Of a stretch of 64,000 nt of DNA, positions 1 to 11,825 are shown piece after piece (position 1 is the stretch's first letter; each line of letters starts with the position of its first letter). This DNA is from Ceratorhiza oryzae-sativae (taxonomy: Eukaryota > Basidiomycota > Agaricomycetes > Cantharellales > Ceratobasidiaceae). The stretch covers positions 434,001 through 498,000 of the forward strand of contig JARWMV010000234.1 of NCBI GenBank assembly GCA_030998015.1, given 5' to 3'. A program made the translations under genes and the position numbers. Under the pieces are notes generated by a model. That model saw only the letters and a program-made list of their open reading frames with translations. It was not told where the DNA came from and ran no database searches.

Positions 1-1030
1 ATCGGGTAATCCCACCCCGCCATCCGGTCCCGAGTTGCAGTTGATCTTGTTGAATTCCGGTACAGCGAATGCCCTGTTTCATTCGATTTACCCTCTGGTA
101 GCTGGACCAGATACACAAGAATTTGTCCGCACGACGGTTCCTGCCGCAGACCTAGAGGCTGTCAACCAGCTACAGTCTGTCGTGGCTTACCTTCGTGGTG
201 CAAATAATTTGCGTCCGTTGACTCTCGCTCGTAATACCACGTTCAAATCGGATGGCTCCGTCGGTGAATGTTTGCTCTCTGTGGTGGTTGCTTCGACTGC
301 CTTGCATGCGAACCTCTTGCACACATCCGAGGAACTACGAGACTCGATGCCTGGCGTTGAGCGGTTCACTGAAGCCGCCAAGCGGAATCTCGATAGGTGG
401 TCCCACGCCAAAGTCCATCTGAGGCCGATTTCTCAGGATTCTTCGGTTCAAATCTACGAACCATCATCTGATTCGTTCATCGAATGCACTCCTGGGCAAC
501 TCGCACTTGACGGTCCATTCGTATATTTTTTATCAACGGTGAATGTGGATAGGCTCGAATCCGGGTTTGTGATCACGCCATTGGCAGCACGCATTAAACC
601 ATATCACAATACCATGGAGGTAGTGGTCATAAGACCTCTGCGCAGTCCTCAAATGGCCGGAGACACACCGGGATCAAGGCAACAGTTCGCACAAACACTT
701 ATGAATAGCATGGGTGCTGCAAGAAGTGCAGCCCACTTGAACGTTCGATATCATCTCGACAAGAACTCTCAAGAGGCACCTTCGGCAGACGGAGAAGGAC
801 CAAGCATCGTTGAATATTATCGTTGTGCTGGTTGGGACTGGGTTCCAGTGAGTTATTCCAGACACAGGCAAAGTATAATTTCGCTTATTAAGTGGTAGGA
901 GGGCGGATCAACCGATGCTGCGTATATGTGCGTTGATGGAGTTATAATAGAGGTTGAAGATGGAGGATTCGCAACCTCTGAATGTGTCCCTGTATTGCCC
1001 GATGGCCGTGGCATCAAAGTGTTCGTGTAG
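1..1030 (+). CDS. Lipid kinase (DAG/sphingoid-base kinase family), 3' part
   Basis: The reading frame is open from the left edge (frame of base 2), so the true start lies outside the window. Near the left end is LLNSGTANALFHSIYP, which resembles the glycine-rich nucleotide/substrate loop of the diacylglycerol-kinase catalytic fold (usual form GGTGN or SGTANA). An intron at 848-898 (GTGAGT...TAG) joins WVP to a terminal exon encoding EGGSTDAAYMCVDGVI, followed by an IEVEDGG turn and a VFV-stop. A 'DG...E' strand at the C-terminus is usual for this lipid-kinase fold. Such enzymes phosphorylate diacylglycerol or long-chain bases at membranes. Substrate cannot be decided from this fragment. The N-terminal nucleotide-binding half is not visible. 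Confidence 0.72.
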
Positions 1031-1204
1031 CCTACGATAGCCCCTAAGCAGTAGATCCTGCATCACGTGACTAAACGTGAACATGTTTGAGTTTGCGACC
1101 TACGCGTGACCTCCCCAGTCCACCATGGTTTGTTTTCCGCTTGATGTGTGTTCTCCTCATAGCTGACATAAACTATCCCGAAGTTATGTGCATAGACGAA
1201 AAAA

Positions 1205-4200
1205 ATGTCTCGCTTTAATCCGACACGAACATCCTCACCTCTTGTGCGCACTCGTGCGCAAACGGTCTCTGTCTCAACCCCAGCCCCCGCACGACCCCCT
1301 CAACATTCTGAGGATATTCCATCTAGCGCCCTCGAAATACTACGAAAGCTTACCCCAAACGACATTCAACTCATCGATGCCATCATCGAACGAGCCCCAG
1401 CAACCGCCAAGAATTTTGTGGCTGTTTACAAGGCCTACAACGCTGAACTGGACGCGCGGGGCCTCGTTCCCAGCGACGACGTGATCTACTACAACGTTTT
1501 GCTCAAGCTCCAGCTTGTCAAAGGGACGGAATGGGGGGACAAGTGGGCTATCGCAAAAGCTCAGCTCAAACTTGGCAACATCGACGCCTCAGCGCCAGAG
1601 AACGGGTCTGTTCCACCACCTTCCCCTCCGCCACTGTTTGTTGCCCCTGCTCCTCTTAGCTCACTCAAAGCAGCTGGGTCTAATAGCCAGGCCTCGCATA
1701 CCCCTCGCTACCGCGCTCGCTTTGTCGACGATACACCTAGCGCCTCTAACCGTTCCGATGTTGCTGAACCCAGCCAAGCCAGTGCAAATCTGCAAAGGCT
1801 GTTGCGCAAGCTCACAACTGCTGATAACTCAAGTACTACTGGTCGGACAGAAACTTCAAGCATAGCAACCCCATCCTCTCGAGCCTCCAATCTCGCGCCC
1901 GCACGTCCTGCCAACAGCAAAGGAAAGGAGGTAGTCACCCCTCAACCGATTCCCCCTCCAGTGCGGATTGTTTCTTCCGTTGACGACATAACGCCTGTTC
2001 GACGATCTCTTGCATACCGAAGCCGATTTACTACACCCGTTACGCCCGCCCCTACGCACGAAAAGGTCAAAACGCCTATCGTCCAAGTTAAGCGGGAGGA
2101 GTCCATAGAACCAGGCATACGACCTACGAGTGAGGAGGCTCTGCGACGGAATGGTACCGGCGACACGGACACCTGGCGCTTGATCAAACTAGAAAAGGAT
2201 GCCGATTATTTTCGTCGCGATAGGCTTTTGGATAAGTTCTTTCGGCTCTGGAAGCAGAACGCTGACTGGATTCGGGTGAGCATTTTCGCGTTGTTTTTGA
2301 TGTTAGAAGCTACAACTCGCAATCAGGACACCAATATACAGGTTCGCGAAGCGCGTCATGCGTTGGCCCTTCGGGAGCATTTCGCTCGATGGCAGGATAA
2401 ACTCCGAGCCCACCAGGATATGACACGAAGAGCGGCACGAGTGGACGCTCACTTCACCCAACGTCGTGCTTTTTCTCACCTTCGTCAAGTCATGCTAAAA
2501 CGGCGTCGTCAACAATGGCAGGTTGACATGAAGCGAAGGCTTCGGTCGGCCAGGGCGCTGGTTGATAAAAGGATATTGCGTCAGTTTTGGAATGTAAGTC
2601 TAGGCGGGATCTTTCTGCGCGATTCCTACTGATTTGTATGAAAACAGCGTTGGCGACAATCAACTGAGGCGTTCAGTCGAGCCGAAGGCTTTTACGACGC
2701 CAACCTTTTGCATCGGTGCATCGTTCATTGGTCACAGCGACTGCAAGCAGTCCGTCTGCTTCCGATGCGTGCGCTTGAATTCAGAGCCGCTCGACATAAA
2801 GCTCTACTGAGTGACATGTTCGATATTTGGAAAAGTCGGGCGGAGCTACGAGTAATGGAACGTATCACTTCAAAAAAGCGCGACGATCGCATTAAGAAGG
2901 AATATTTAGCGAGATGGAGAAAGGATACGTGAGTCATTCTACTGGTAGCGTTGACATTATTTAAACTATTCGTGGCTGCAGACGTTTATACCATGCAATA
3001 CGTGGGGTGCACGACCGTCAGATCCTTCGCTCAATGTTTGCCATTTGGAGGACTAAGACCAAACGAGTGAGGGTGAGTGTAGTTGTAACGTTTGGCTTTA
3101 TTTTGCACTGACTCCCGTGAAGACTTTGGAACGTAGGGCGAATGATTACGTGCGGCGTCAGAATCGTATCCTTCTGCAAGCCATACATCGCGTCTGGGTC
3201 GCAAAAGCCCGAGGTGAACAACTAGTGCGGGTCAACCGTACCCAACTGTTGCGAGACGCCCTTTCGGTGTGGCGAAATCGGGTCATTGAAGTGCGGTCAC
3301 TCGAAGGTGCGTTACTCTTCGCTGCGTTTTCTACTCGGCTAACCCTTGGCCAACCACGTTCAGAAAAAGCAATTGCTCTCGTACGACATGGTGAAAAGGA
3401 GTTGTTGGCTCGAGCTTTCTATGTGATTTGTAGCCGCATCCAAGCTGCCAAGGACGACAATGCCTTTGCAGCTCAGTACTATCAAAAACAACTTCTAGTC
3501 AGCGCGCTCTCCACATGGAGAGATGCCACGGCTCTTCGACGTAAACAAGCTCGCCAAGCAAGAATTGCAAGGAGATTCTTTGTCGAGCGATCGACTTTCG
3601 GAATATGGCGAACTGCGTTGGCGGAGAGACGCCTCACCGGCCTGGAAATACAGTTAAAGCGGCAGAAGCTTCGGTCGGTTTTCCAAGGCTAGTCGTCACC
3701 AATACACTGTCTTCACATGCTCACGAAAGTTGCAGTTTGGAAAGACCGGTTCAAGAGAAACCTTATGCTTGAGCGGATGGGCAATGTGGTGGAGGGTATG
3801 GTGAAACAAGTGGGTTGGCGTCGACAGCCCGATATGCCGATGATGACACCAAATTCTTTTAATAGCGCATCGCATACAATGCCCTTAAGACTTGGATTGG
3901 GGCGGTAGTCGACAATAAACTCCAGCTGCTCCAAGCGGTCGACGAAAGGAACTCAAGGCTCCAACGGTATGAGGTTGATTATTGCTAACTTATAACGGGT
4001 CGCTCACCCAGTCCAACCAGGCTGGCTTGGGAAAAATGGAAACATATGAAGAACAGGAAACAGGAAGATATGAGTTTATTACGAAGTTTCCAGGACGTCA
4101 AGCGAGAAGGTATACACATAGCGGATTCCTGTTCAACCTTTCTTATCTTCTTGGCTCTCAGACATGGTTCGTCGCGCGTTCCAAAAGTGGATAATTGCTT

Positions 4201-5347
4201 GGAGGCATGCCCAGCGCCGTCGTGAAAGTCTAGAGCGCAAAGAGCAGCAAATTCGTTTGTATGCCCTAGAAAAAGCGTGGGATGTTTGGCGCGATAAGTT
4301 TAGAGAAGAAAATCTACGAATAGTGGTAAGCTACCTTTTGCCATTCTGCTCTCCCAGTTATAGATTCACATACTTCATTCCAGGAAAAACTAGTGCGAGA
4401 ACAAGCCCAACGCAGCTTACTCTTTAGCACTTTCAGGGTATGGGAGAGTAAATCCAAGGTAAGCGGATTAGATACCAAACAGTTTGTTTTCACTCTTGCT
4501 AACCAAACATATAGGCATTGCCCGCTCTTAGGTTCTATGCAACTAATGTTCGTCGGAGAGCATTTGAGACATGGAGGGCGTCGCTTCCGTCAGCTAAGCT
4601 GGCGCGTGTAGCTCGAGAATTTGAACGAGAGATTGTGCTGCGTATGTCATGCTCAAGGCTCTCTATTTTATCTTACTGATCTTTGTTCAGGCAAAATGCT
4701 GACTCACTGGAAAGAACGGTACCAGACCAGAATGGGGCTTAAGGCAGTAGCGTGAGTACTTTTTCTACGTTATTCTAGCTGACTATGCTAACACGCTGCT
4801 TAGTCGTGCTCGTTATCTGCGCTTACCACCTGCAGTCTCCGCTCCGCGACCTAGTGTCCTAAGCTCGGCGGCCGCTTCTCGAAATGGCCAATCGTTGCGA
4901 CCTACATTACCTCCGGTATCCGTTGCTCCGACACCTGTACGTCTTCCTCGTGCGACTGCGGTCAGCCTTCTCGGTCGCAAAGCAGTTTCCGAACGCGGTG
5001 CATCCATCACCCCGGAAACTCGCACACCCTCTCCTGCCACCACGATGGCTCGCCCTAGGTCCCGCAGCCCTGTTAAAGCCGCTTCGACACCTAAACCTGT
5101 GCCTGCGGCTACTTCAGCACTTACTCCCGCGCCGCCGACTCGATCCAGTTTGTTATCGGGTTTCCGGGTTACACCAAGACCTGCACGCACAGGGCCGTTC
5201 GCTTCAGATGTCCCGGCCCCCACATCGATACATGGAGAAACTCCCGGGCCTACAAGCGAAGATGGAACGAAAGTATACCCATCGTTTGTGAGCACGCCGT
5301 TTTCAGAGCGACCAAATCGTATAGTGGGCCGAAGGGTTTTTCGATGA
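1205..5347 (+). CDS. SFI1: Sfi1-type spindle-pole/centrin-binding repeat protein
   Basis: A long gene with about a dozen short introns (first intron about 2276-2341). The N-terminus (codons 1-110) is a non-repeat region; next comes a Ser/Pro-rich, basic linker. From about 2200 to 4800 the exons encode many helical repeats with a hydrophobic residue, a spacer and a conserved Trp (examples: FFRLWKQNADWIR, LREHFARWQDK, RVWVAKARGEQLV, FGIWRTALAERR, KAWDVWRDKFREE). Tryptophan-anchored repeats about 30 residues apart are the hallmark of Sfi1, which binds one centrin (Cdc31) per repeat and forms the half-bridge of the spindle pole body. The C-terminus is Pro/Ser/Thr-rich, ending at 5347. ATG 1205 follows AAAAA and opens the longest frame. 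Exact exon borders in the repeat region are approximate. The family is divergent in sequence, so identification rests on the repeat pattern. Confidence 0.78.
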
Positions 5348-5861
5348 GCGGCTCATCGTTTTTCATTATTTCAAACATCATGTCCTGAATTATTGGTTAA
5401 TTTATTCACTACTGGCTTCTCTCTCGTTTCATTTGTCGCCCTGTCTTGCTTCTTTATCCTAAACTCTTGTATAAAGATCTAGGATATACCAATGCTCATC
5501 CCTATACAACCACATAATTCTCGACTGAATACACAACGCGAAATAGTTGAGTCGTGCGTTAGAAGGAATATCCGCAGATTATTTCGGTAATCTAGATAAA
5601 AGGCACAACTACCGAGGGCATATCTTGAGAAAATATAATAACCTTGAATTCATTGAATCGAGCTTGCGGAGATTTCCCAGTGAGCATTCCGAGTTAAGAG
5701 GCAACCAGGATCGACTCTTTGCGTTAAATGTGACTGAAGCGTTTAATTTAATTGAGATACGATTATACATCCTTGACTTGAGTAGAATATGACCGTGAGA
5801 CTAAAACCGCGAATGCATACGTATGAAAATAAAACAGTCGGTATGGGTAGAGCTGCCAAAA
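5348..5861. other. Convergent 3' intergenic region
   Basis: About 510 bp between two convergent stop codons, AT-richer than the flanks. I see only short chance frames and no RNA gene, so it probably holds the two 3' UTRs. Confidence 0.6.
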
Positions 5862-7806
5862 TTAAACGTTCTGCGCTGGGTCTTCTCGTGCAAGAGCTGT
5901 TTGACTGTTCGCATGCTCTTGCTCTCGTTCCTTTCTCCACACCTCTGACAGATCCTCCCCACCACGTTTGACGGTGCCCGAAAGCTCAATAGATTCTCCA
6001 CCGTTTCGAGTTGGCTCATCTTCAAGGTGATCTGGACTTTGATTTTTAGCATCCGGACTTGGAATTCCTGCCTGTTCTTGTTCATAACGTGCTATACGGG
6101 GTGAATATGGGCGATGAGAGAAAGGAGAGGACAAGCTAGGGTAGTATTGCCGATAGCTGAAATAGGAAAGAACGAGTCCTGGAGAAATATTAATTTCATA
6201 ATCACAAGGGAAAACATTGTAAGCATACCGACAATCGATCCAACCAGAACATCGTGCCAATGATCTACAAACACCAAGCTCAGGTAGAATTTATCACGAT
6301 TTCTAGCAATGTCACCTACGTCTGTAATCCATTGTCCTCTGCACGTCACCCCAATACGTTAGGCTTTGTTAACAAATGTGCGGAATTGCGCCTACTTACC
6401 GAAATAGCAACTAGCAAGGCTCCGGTCAAGGGCAGCAAAGCAATCCAAGCTTTACCCTGACAACGTATTCAGATGCAACACTTGTGACACCAATGATGTC
6501 ACCCACCGTATGCCCACGCTTGTCAAATAAGTGCATCTTTCCTGCCAGATAAAAAGACAAGAACCCCAAGCCGGCAAATGACACTAGAAAACGGAAAGTG
6601 TCGAAAAGAGCCGCATATAAGGTCATTTACGAAACACAAGCAATAGGAATTACGTACGGCTGGAATGTCCACTGAAAAAGGATCGGAACCCATCCTTAAG
6701 CCTAGCATGGTCGTCTGACGTGCAAATGTTTGCCGAAACGAGGCCGTAGGGGGAACCGTCCACAGCGCTTGTGGAAGGTTGGCATCTGTCGATCAAGTCT
6801 ACAAGGACCATTAAGCATTTTGGTCCGCGAAACAACAGTGGCAACAACAGACCTGGACGCGGACGCCCAACTGTTACTTTAACAACTTGGGTAAGCGAGC
6901 CGGTTGTTGCCAATCCAAGGAGTACTAGAACGTAAAATGAGGCACGATGTCAGAAGCAAGCACGAAACTTGTGCTTACGTCCAAGCCAGCCTGGGCGCCA
7001 AGACAAAAGTATTCAACAACCGCATTGGGAGAGAAAAAGATGGAGCGTACTGTTGTGCCAATCCCACCAGGAGCGTACGGTCAACAGATTCACAATGGGC
7101 ATGATAACAGCAGGTGCTAAAATGACATTTAGCGGACAAGTCAAACCGAGTTTGGTCTCAGGCAAACGTACCGACCAGCGCAATCATATACAACGCAAAT
7201 GGGGGAACTCTTTCGTGGACCGCAAAACTATAGGTTTGAACAAAGGTGTTTCACTTCATGAAACTTGAAGATCTGAGGCCGCCACTCACGTATGTTGGAT
7301 ACTCGTGTCCGTCAACGAGAACTGCCGCTTGAAGCCTCAATCCTATCAAGCAAGTAGAACAAACCACTGTCGGAAACCCAAGTGTATTAGGGGGGGAACC
7401 ATTGTAAAGCCTACGAGTGTCGCAGGCAGGGACGTACATGATCAAGATGGTCACTACCCTGAATAGTGGTCACACGATCGATATTAACCACCATTGAGCA
7501 GGTAAAGACTGTGTATTCTTACCAGTCGACGCTATATGTCATTAGAAGCTTCATCCGTCTTTTTGGTACGAGACGCCTTGACTCGGCCAGAGTGCTCTTT
7601 GGTTCTTTTGTCAAGTGCGGAACCATGGTGCTGCTAGGCGATAGAGAGCGAAGAGAGTCGCAGGCTGTTTGCCCTACGGGTGTTGTAGACGGTCTGAATG
7701 ATTCAAGTTCGAAGGGTTCGTCAATCCGAATGTATTCCGGTCGTCGGGAGGTAGAAAGGATGTCGTTCATGTTTGGGGCATTTTCAACCGAAAGATATAT
7801 AGGCAC
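5862..7806 (-). CDS. PAP2-family lipid phosphate phosphatase
   Basis: Integral membrane phosphatase of the Dpp1/Lpp1 type, which dephosphorylates phosphatidate, diacylglycerol pyrophosphate and related lipids. Splicing gives the family landmarks in order: FSLTDTSIQHTFAVHERVPP; VRSWWDWHNS; KVTVGRPRP (motif 1, KX6RP); FRSFFSGHSS (motif 2, SGH); and SRTMDYRHHWHDVLVGS (motif 3, SRX5HX3D). Several transmembrane stretches lie between them. Reading through needs two very small exons, 12 nt at 6979-6990 and 19 nt at 6320-6338, the latter carrying most of motif 3. One defect remains: at 7335-7336 the frame must shift by one base between LLDRIE and GFKRQFSLTD, as if one G of GGG were missing. The Ser-rich N-terminus (start 7806) and the hydrophilic C-terminus after YSPRIARYEQEQ are less conserved. 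The start codon is my choice of the most upstream ATG in the first exon. Confidence 0.88.
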
Positions 7807-8275
7807 CCGATCAAGCCAAAATCAAATTGCTCGCTTGGCAAAATTGGCGCTTTCAATCATGTAGCCCCCACCCCGGTCTTCGGTCGACATCATACAGACC
7901 CAGGCTGCCTGCACAGCTTGGCGAGATTTCTGCGAAGAAAACTGCTGCGGGGCCGCAGTGACACCTGTTTGATACTTACGACACCTGACTTGCTGGTGTG
8001 TCAAGTGGTGCCGCATTGGAGCATAACGGAATCAATAGTGGTCTAAGAATACCGTGCTGCCGATTATTTCCGAATCTCTCCATGTAGAGGCGTGCTTTTC
8101 ATCTGGGAGCGATAGAACTCGTGATACTTATGCGCTACGAATGACTTTCGGAAGGCACACCCGTATATTTGGGTACTATAGATTTTTAAAACAAGCGTAC
8201 ACTAGAAAAGCATACGGAAAGGATAGCCTGTAAGACAATGATACAAAATTAGTTAACCATACTTTTGATTGTAAT
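7807..8275. other. Intergenic region
   Basis: 470 bp upstream of the lipid phosphatase start and downstream of the OST3 stop on the same strand. No supported gene seen. It should contain the phosphatase promoter and the OST3 3' UTR. Confidence 0.5.
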
Positions 8276-9468
8276 TCAATAGTACGCACTTGGATTTTTG
8301 AGGCGGAAGAGCGAGACGAGCATGCTGAAAACAACGACCAACATTGCGGAGAAGATATAGATTGACAATCGTTGGCTTGCCGGGGATTTGGCACGAGGGA
8401 CGACGAGAATGAGCATCAGCTGGGCAAAGGCAAGCGAGCCATCTACAATTATTTCAGTCTCATGTCAAGCCCGAAATATCGAGACACTTACATATAACGC
8501 TAATTACGTTGGTCTCCATTCCATACTGGTTTTGGTATCCTCCGGCCATCCATTGTCCTCGAGCGGTCTGAGGCATCCCACGAATCTTGACAAACATGTA
8601 CCCAGAAGTAAATGTGAGCATCGTGAGGACGACGCCAAGCGCCCAAGTCCAGCGCGAGAAGATAAAGTCTCCAAGATAGCTGTACGCGAAACGAGTAGCT
8701 AGGGCCCCAATGACAACAATGGACGCAACGTTTATCCAAAGAGCATAGTTTGGCGGGGCAGTATACGGAACAGGGACGATGGTGTGTTTGGAGAGTTCAC
8801 GAGAGAAAGTAAGTGGGTCGAACGAGCTAAACCAGGGTTAATGCACCGCAGATAACTTATAGAGCCAACTACGCACAGTGCATTGAAGTCATAGGTCCAT
8901 GAGCTCTGCTTCCCTGGCTTTTTGTTGGGTCCTTTCTCGATAGGGAAGAAATTCACAAATGGCGCAGAATTCAGACCAAGCTATGTGCGCCATTAGTTCA
9001 GTGGCATTCCGCGATGAATCATCCATATGCTCACCCTTTGAAACACGTCCCTTCCGTCTGCAAAGTCTAGAGTCGCAAAGAAATGCGTGTCACGTTTGTC
9101 GGCTGGGACTTTAGCGTGCCATGCTTTGGCAACAGCATTGAAGTTCGGATTAAACTCCCTATAGAACCACTTTGTCAGCATCTACCTCACGCAACTGGTT
9201 CGTTGCTGGGGCGGCGCTTGTCTGGGTCAATGCGAGGTAGATGAGCAACGACTCACTTGCAAGGCGCACACTTGAACTGGTCTCCCATGGCCGTCAGCTG
9301 TACCACCGCACTCCATTCTCTATCCGAGGCCGTAAGAGTTTCATACAGTGCAGTGTCGAGCTTGATAACGCCTCCGTTCTTTGCGGCCAGCGAGGCGAGC
9401 TTTTGCTGCGTCGGGTTGGCGAGACATGCGAGTGGAAGGGCGAGCAGCGTGAGGAGGCGAACTAACAT
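8276..9468 (-). CDS. OST3: Oligosaccharyltransferase subunit Ost3/Ost6
   Basis: The protein opens with a signal peptide (MLVRLLTLLALPLACLA) and a lumenal thioredoxin-like domain: GGVIKLDTALYETLT, a VVQLTA strand and the redox motif CAPC. The next exon continues with EFNPNFNAVAKAW and FFATLDFADGRDVFQR, then NFFPIEKGPNKKPGKQ. The C-terminal half has four hydrophobic segments (for example YALWINVASIVVIGALA, WALGVVLTMLTFTSGYMF and IYIFSAMLVVVFSMLVSLF) and ends KNPSAYY. This is the usual Ost3/Ost6 (TUSC3/MAGT1) plan: ER membrane, N-glycosylation, mixed-disulfide capture of acceptor substrates through CxxC. The stop codon is at 8276-8278. The gene is divergent from CBP20, with about 210 bp between the start codons. 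Confidence 0.93.
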
Positions 9469-9678
9469 GGCCGATTACTTTATTTGTATGCCACGGTGTA
9501 TTAAACGGGGTCGATACCAAGGCGAAGATAAGACTGCTTGCAACGTACAGAACAGACGTGGGTGCGCAGTTATCGAAATAGACACGACACGTCGAGCTAG
9601 GACCCTGGATGACAAACCATCCGGCGCCTCCCCACATTCAGCACACACCATCAAACGCTCGAAACTCAACATTCACCA

Positions 9679-10601
9679 TGGCTCAAGTCATCAACCCTCT
9701 CGACCAGGCCTCGACTTACAGAGACTCCCAGTCCAAGGTGACCATATCGTGTCATGCATCTTAAACATGTCTAAATATCATAATGTGATTTTGGTAGCTC
9801 GACGCTCAACGAACGCAAGAGTTGTTGGACAAAAGCTCAACGCTCTATGTAGGTCTTGTTTTCTTCGTCTAGCTACGGGGCCATGGCGTTTAACAATTTT
9901 TTCTCGTTGCTACAGGTGGGTAATCTCTCATTTTATACCACCGAGGAACAGATATACGACCTGTTTTCAAAATGCGCCTCGTCTGAGGATGGTGGAGGAG
10001 TCAAACGAATTATCATGGGCCTAGATAGGAATACACGGTATGGTTTACCTCTTCCTGTTAAGGAAACGTGATTGACGCAATACCCCAGAACGCCTTGTGG
10101 ATTTTGCTTTGTAGAGTATTATACACACGCCGAAGCCGCCGCCGCTATTCGCTACATTTCCGGGACAAAGCTCGACGAGCGAATCGTACGCTGCGACTTG
10201 GATCTCGGTTACAAAGACGGTCGACAGTATGGTCGAGGGAAAAGCGGTGGTCAAGTCAGTGCTGTAACCTCATATTTCCTGAATGCGTTTCGCGAACAGA
10301 GCGGAGTTTAGGTCCGTGATGAACTGCGGCAAGACTACGATGCTGGGCGTGGCGGATGGGGGGCTCAAGCACAGCGAGAGCGCCGCGAGGAAGTTGTATA
10401 CGAGCAACAAGCGATTGCGGCCGGTGGTGGTGGCGATTGGAAGCAAGGCACGTTGTTTATTCGAATCAACCTTGAGCGCCACCTAATGTTCTGTGTAAAG
10501 CCCACGATAATCCGCTCAAACGTCAACGAGAAGAAGATGACGAGTTTGAGCGTCAAAATCAACGCATACGGGATAATGATGGTGATTCGAGGCCACATTG
10601 A
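9679..10601 (+). CDS. CBC2: Nuclear cap-binding complex subunit CBP20 (NCBP2)
   Basis: About 208 codons after splicing. One [43 protein letters not shown], and then [20 protein letters not shown] followed by [10 protein letters not shown]. The CBP20-specific tail [20 protein letters not shown] and DAGRGGWG follows and helps bind m7G. The conserved N-terminal and RNP aromatics (Y in LYVGN, F in FCFVEY) are present. Small glycine stretch and a [12 protein letters not shown] acidic-basic tail end the protein at 10601. Start 9679 lies in CACCATGG context. An oddity is an extra segment (ASSEDGGG) between SKC and VKRIIMG, inside the RRM loop, where most homologues run SKCGxIKRI. The protein works with CBP80 in splicing, export and decay of capped RNA. 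Confidence 0.95.
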
Positions 10602-10688
10602 GTATCTTGTGAGCACAACTGTATGTACATCAAGCCCCTGGACTGCTATGCCCCGCTGCGGAAGCGCCGGGAACAAGCTATGGGAAGT

Positions 10689-11598
10689 CTAATATATCAC
10701 TTGTGCACGTACGAGATAGCCCGCTCCGAATCTTTCCGTCATATGAAACTCACGCACGAGCCTGTGTGCACCGGATGTTGTGTTAAGGCGAACGAGGAAA
10801 TGAGCGGTGGGTGTTTTACTGGACATTGCCTTCGGTTAGTGCAAGTCGCCGCCAATGTTCGGGACGCGCCTACCGATGTATTTGTCGAACCGGATACTCG
10901 TCTTCGGCTGTAACTCTAAGGCCGTACGGTCCTAGCACTCGGGCAAGATCATACGAAGGTGTTGTCCCGGGCAGCCCCCACAGATAGACACAAGTTCCAC
11001 GCTCCTTGACTCTTGCGTCCGGCCCGTTGCCGGTCAGAAGGCCACGCTCCGTGGCTTCCGCCCGACCCTTTTCGCCGCGGCCTCGGAATGCTTGACCAGC
11101 TCTGATCATGTCGAATTCGGTCGTGATTCGTGCACGCAGGGGATGCGCAGCCAAACGCGAGTTTTGGAGCGTCTTGGCTGCCCTCTCGGCCTGGTCTGGT
11201 TGCTCGAAGCGAAGCCAACCAAGGCCGGTTGGTGTAAAATTTTTGTAGTCCAGATGGGCTATTGCCAAATAAGATATCGTGCAATCGCAAGACAACAAGA
11301 CATACCGTTTTGTAGGCCCACAAGGCCCAGGGAAGTGGTATGTCTATGGAGGTCTGCAGGGGCGAGTGCACGCGGCAACCCATTGAGTCTAACCCAGAGT
11401 GATTCTAGAACCGCAGGGAGGTGAGCAACGGACATTGGAACGCAGACTGATAGATGATGGCTCACGCTGCCCCCGTGGCACCTGCGACACAACGAGTGGG
11501 GCTGTGACTTCCGGAACCGACTCGGATGTCGCAGCGGTCGAGACCGTGGCCGAGGAAGCCCGCCGAATGCTGGCGGCGAGGGGAAGGCGGGCGATCAT
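10689..11598 (-). CDS. Mitochondrial RRM-domain protein
   Basis: The start at 11598 gives MIARLPLAASIRRASSATVS, a classical Arg/Ser-rich, acid-free mitochondrial presequence. Splicing at 11405-11465 (61 nt, GTGAGC...CTAG) then brings in SLWVRLNGLPRALAPADLHR. A second intron leads to LDYKNFTPTGLGWLRFEQ, completing RRM 1. A second RRM-like unit starts at GTCVYLWGLPGTTPSYDLAR and, after a third intron ending just before KTPTAHFLVRL, finishes at the stop 10689-10691. Without the first intron the presequence frame runs into a stop, so the splice is well supported. It is likely an RNA-binding protein of mitochondria. I do not recognise a named orthologue. It is divergent from the regulator gene at 11826 and convergent with CBP20, with 87 bp between the stops. 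Confidence 0.7.
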
Positions 11599-11825
11599 CG
11601 AGGGGCTGGCACGTGACGTGGGACGAACCGGCGGATCACGAGTCGCTGAGTCAGCACTGGCTGGGCCATCAGCCATCAGGCCTCTAAAGTCAGCGCGAGG
11701 CGGTTGGTCCCAACGTCGACGCCCCTCGACGCCTGCACCAGAACACCAACCAACAGCATCTACAAGTAGGTATCGCAAACGCTGCATTGGCCGTGTAGTA
11801 CTTACATGCACACCACCCATGGAGA

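Noticed and set aside
5547..5792. 81-codon frame between SFI1 and the phosphatase
   Set aside because: AT-rich, no motif, and in a convergent 3' region.
7000..7050. In-frame stop in the PAP2 phosphatase after HNSTLHLF
   Set aside because: Not a nonsense mutation: donor GTACGC at 7050 plus the 12-nt exon removes it and restores the family sequence.
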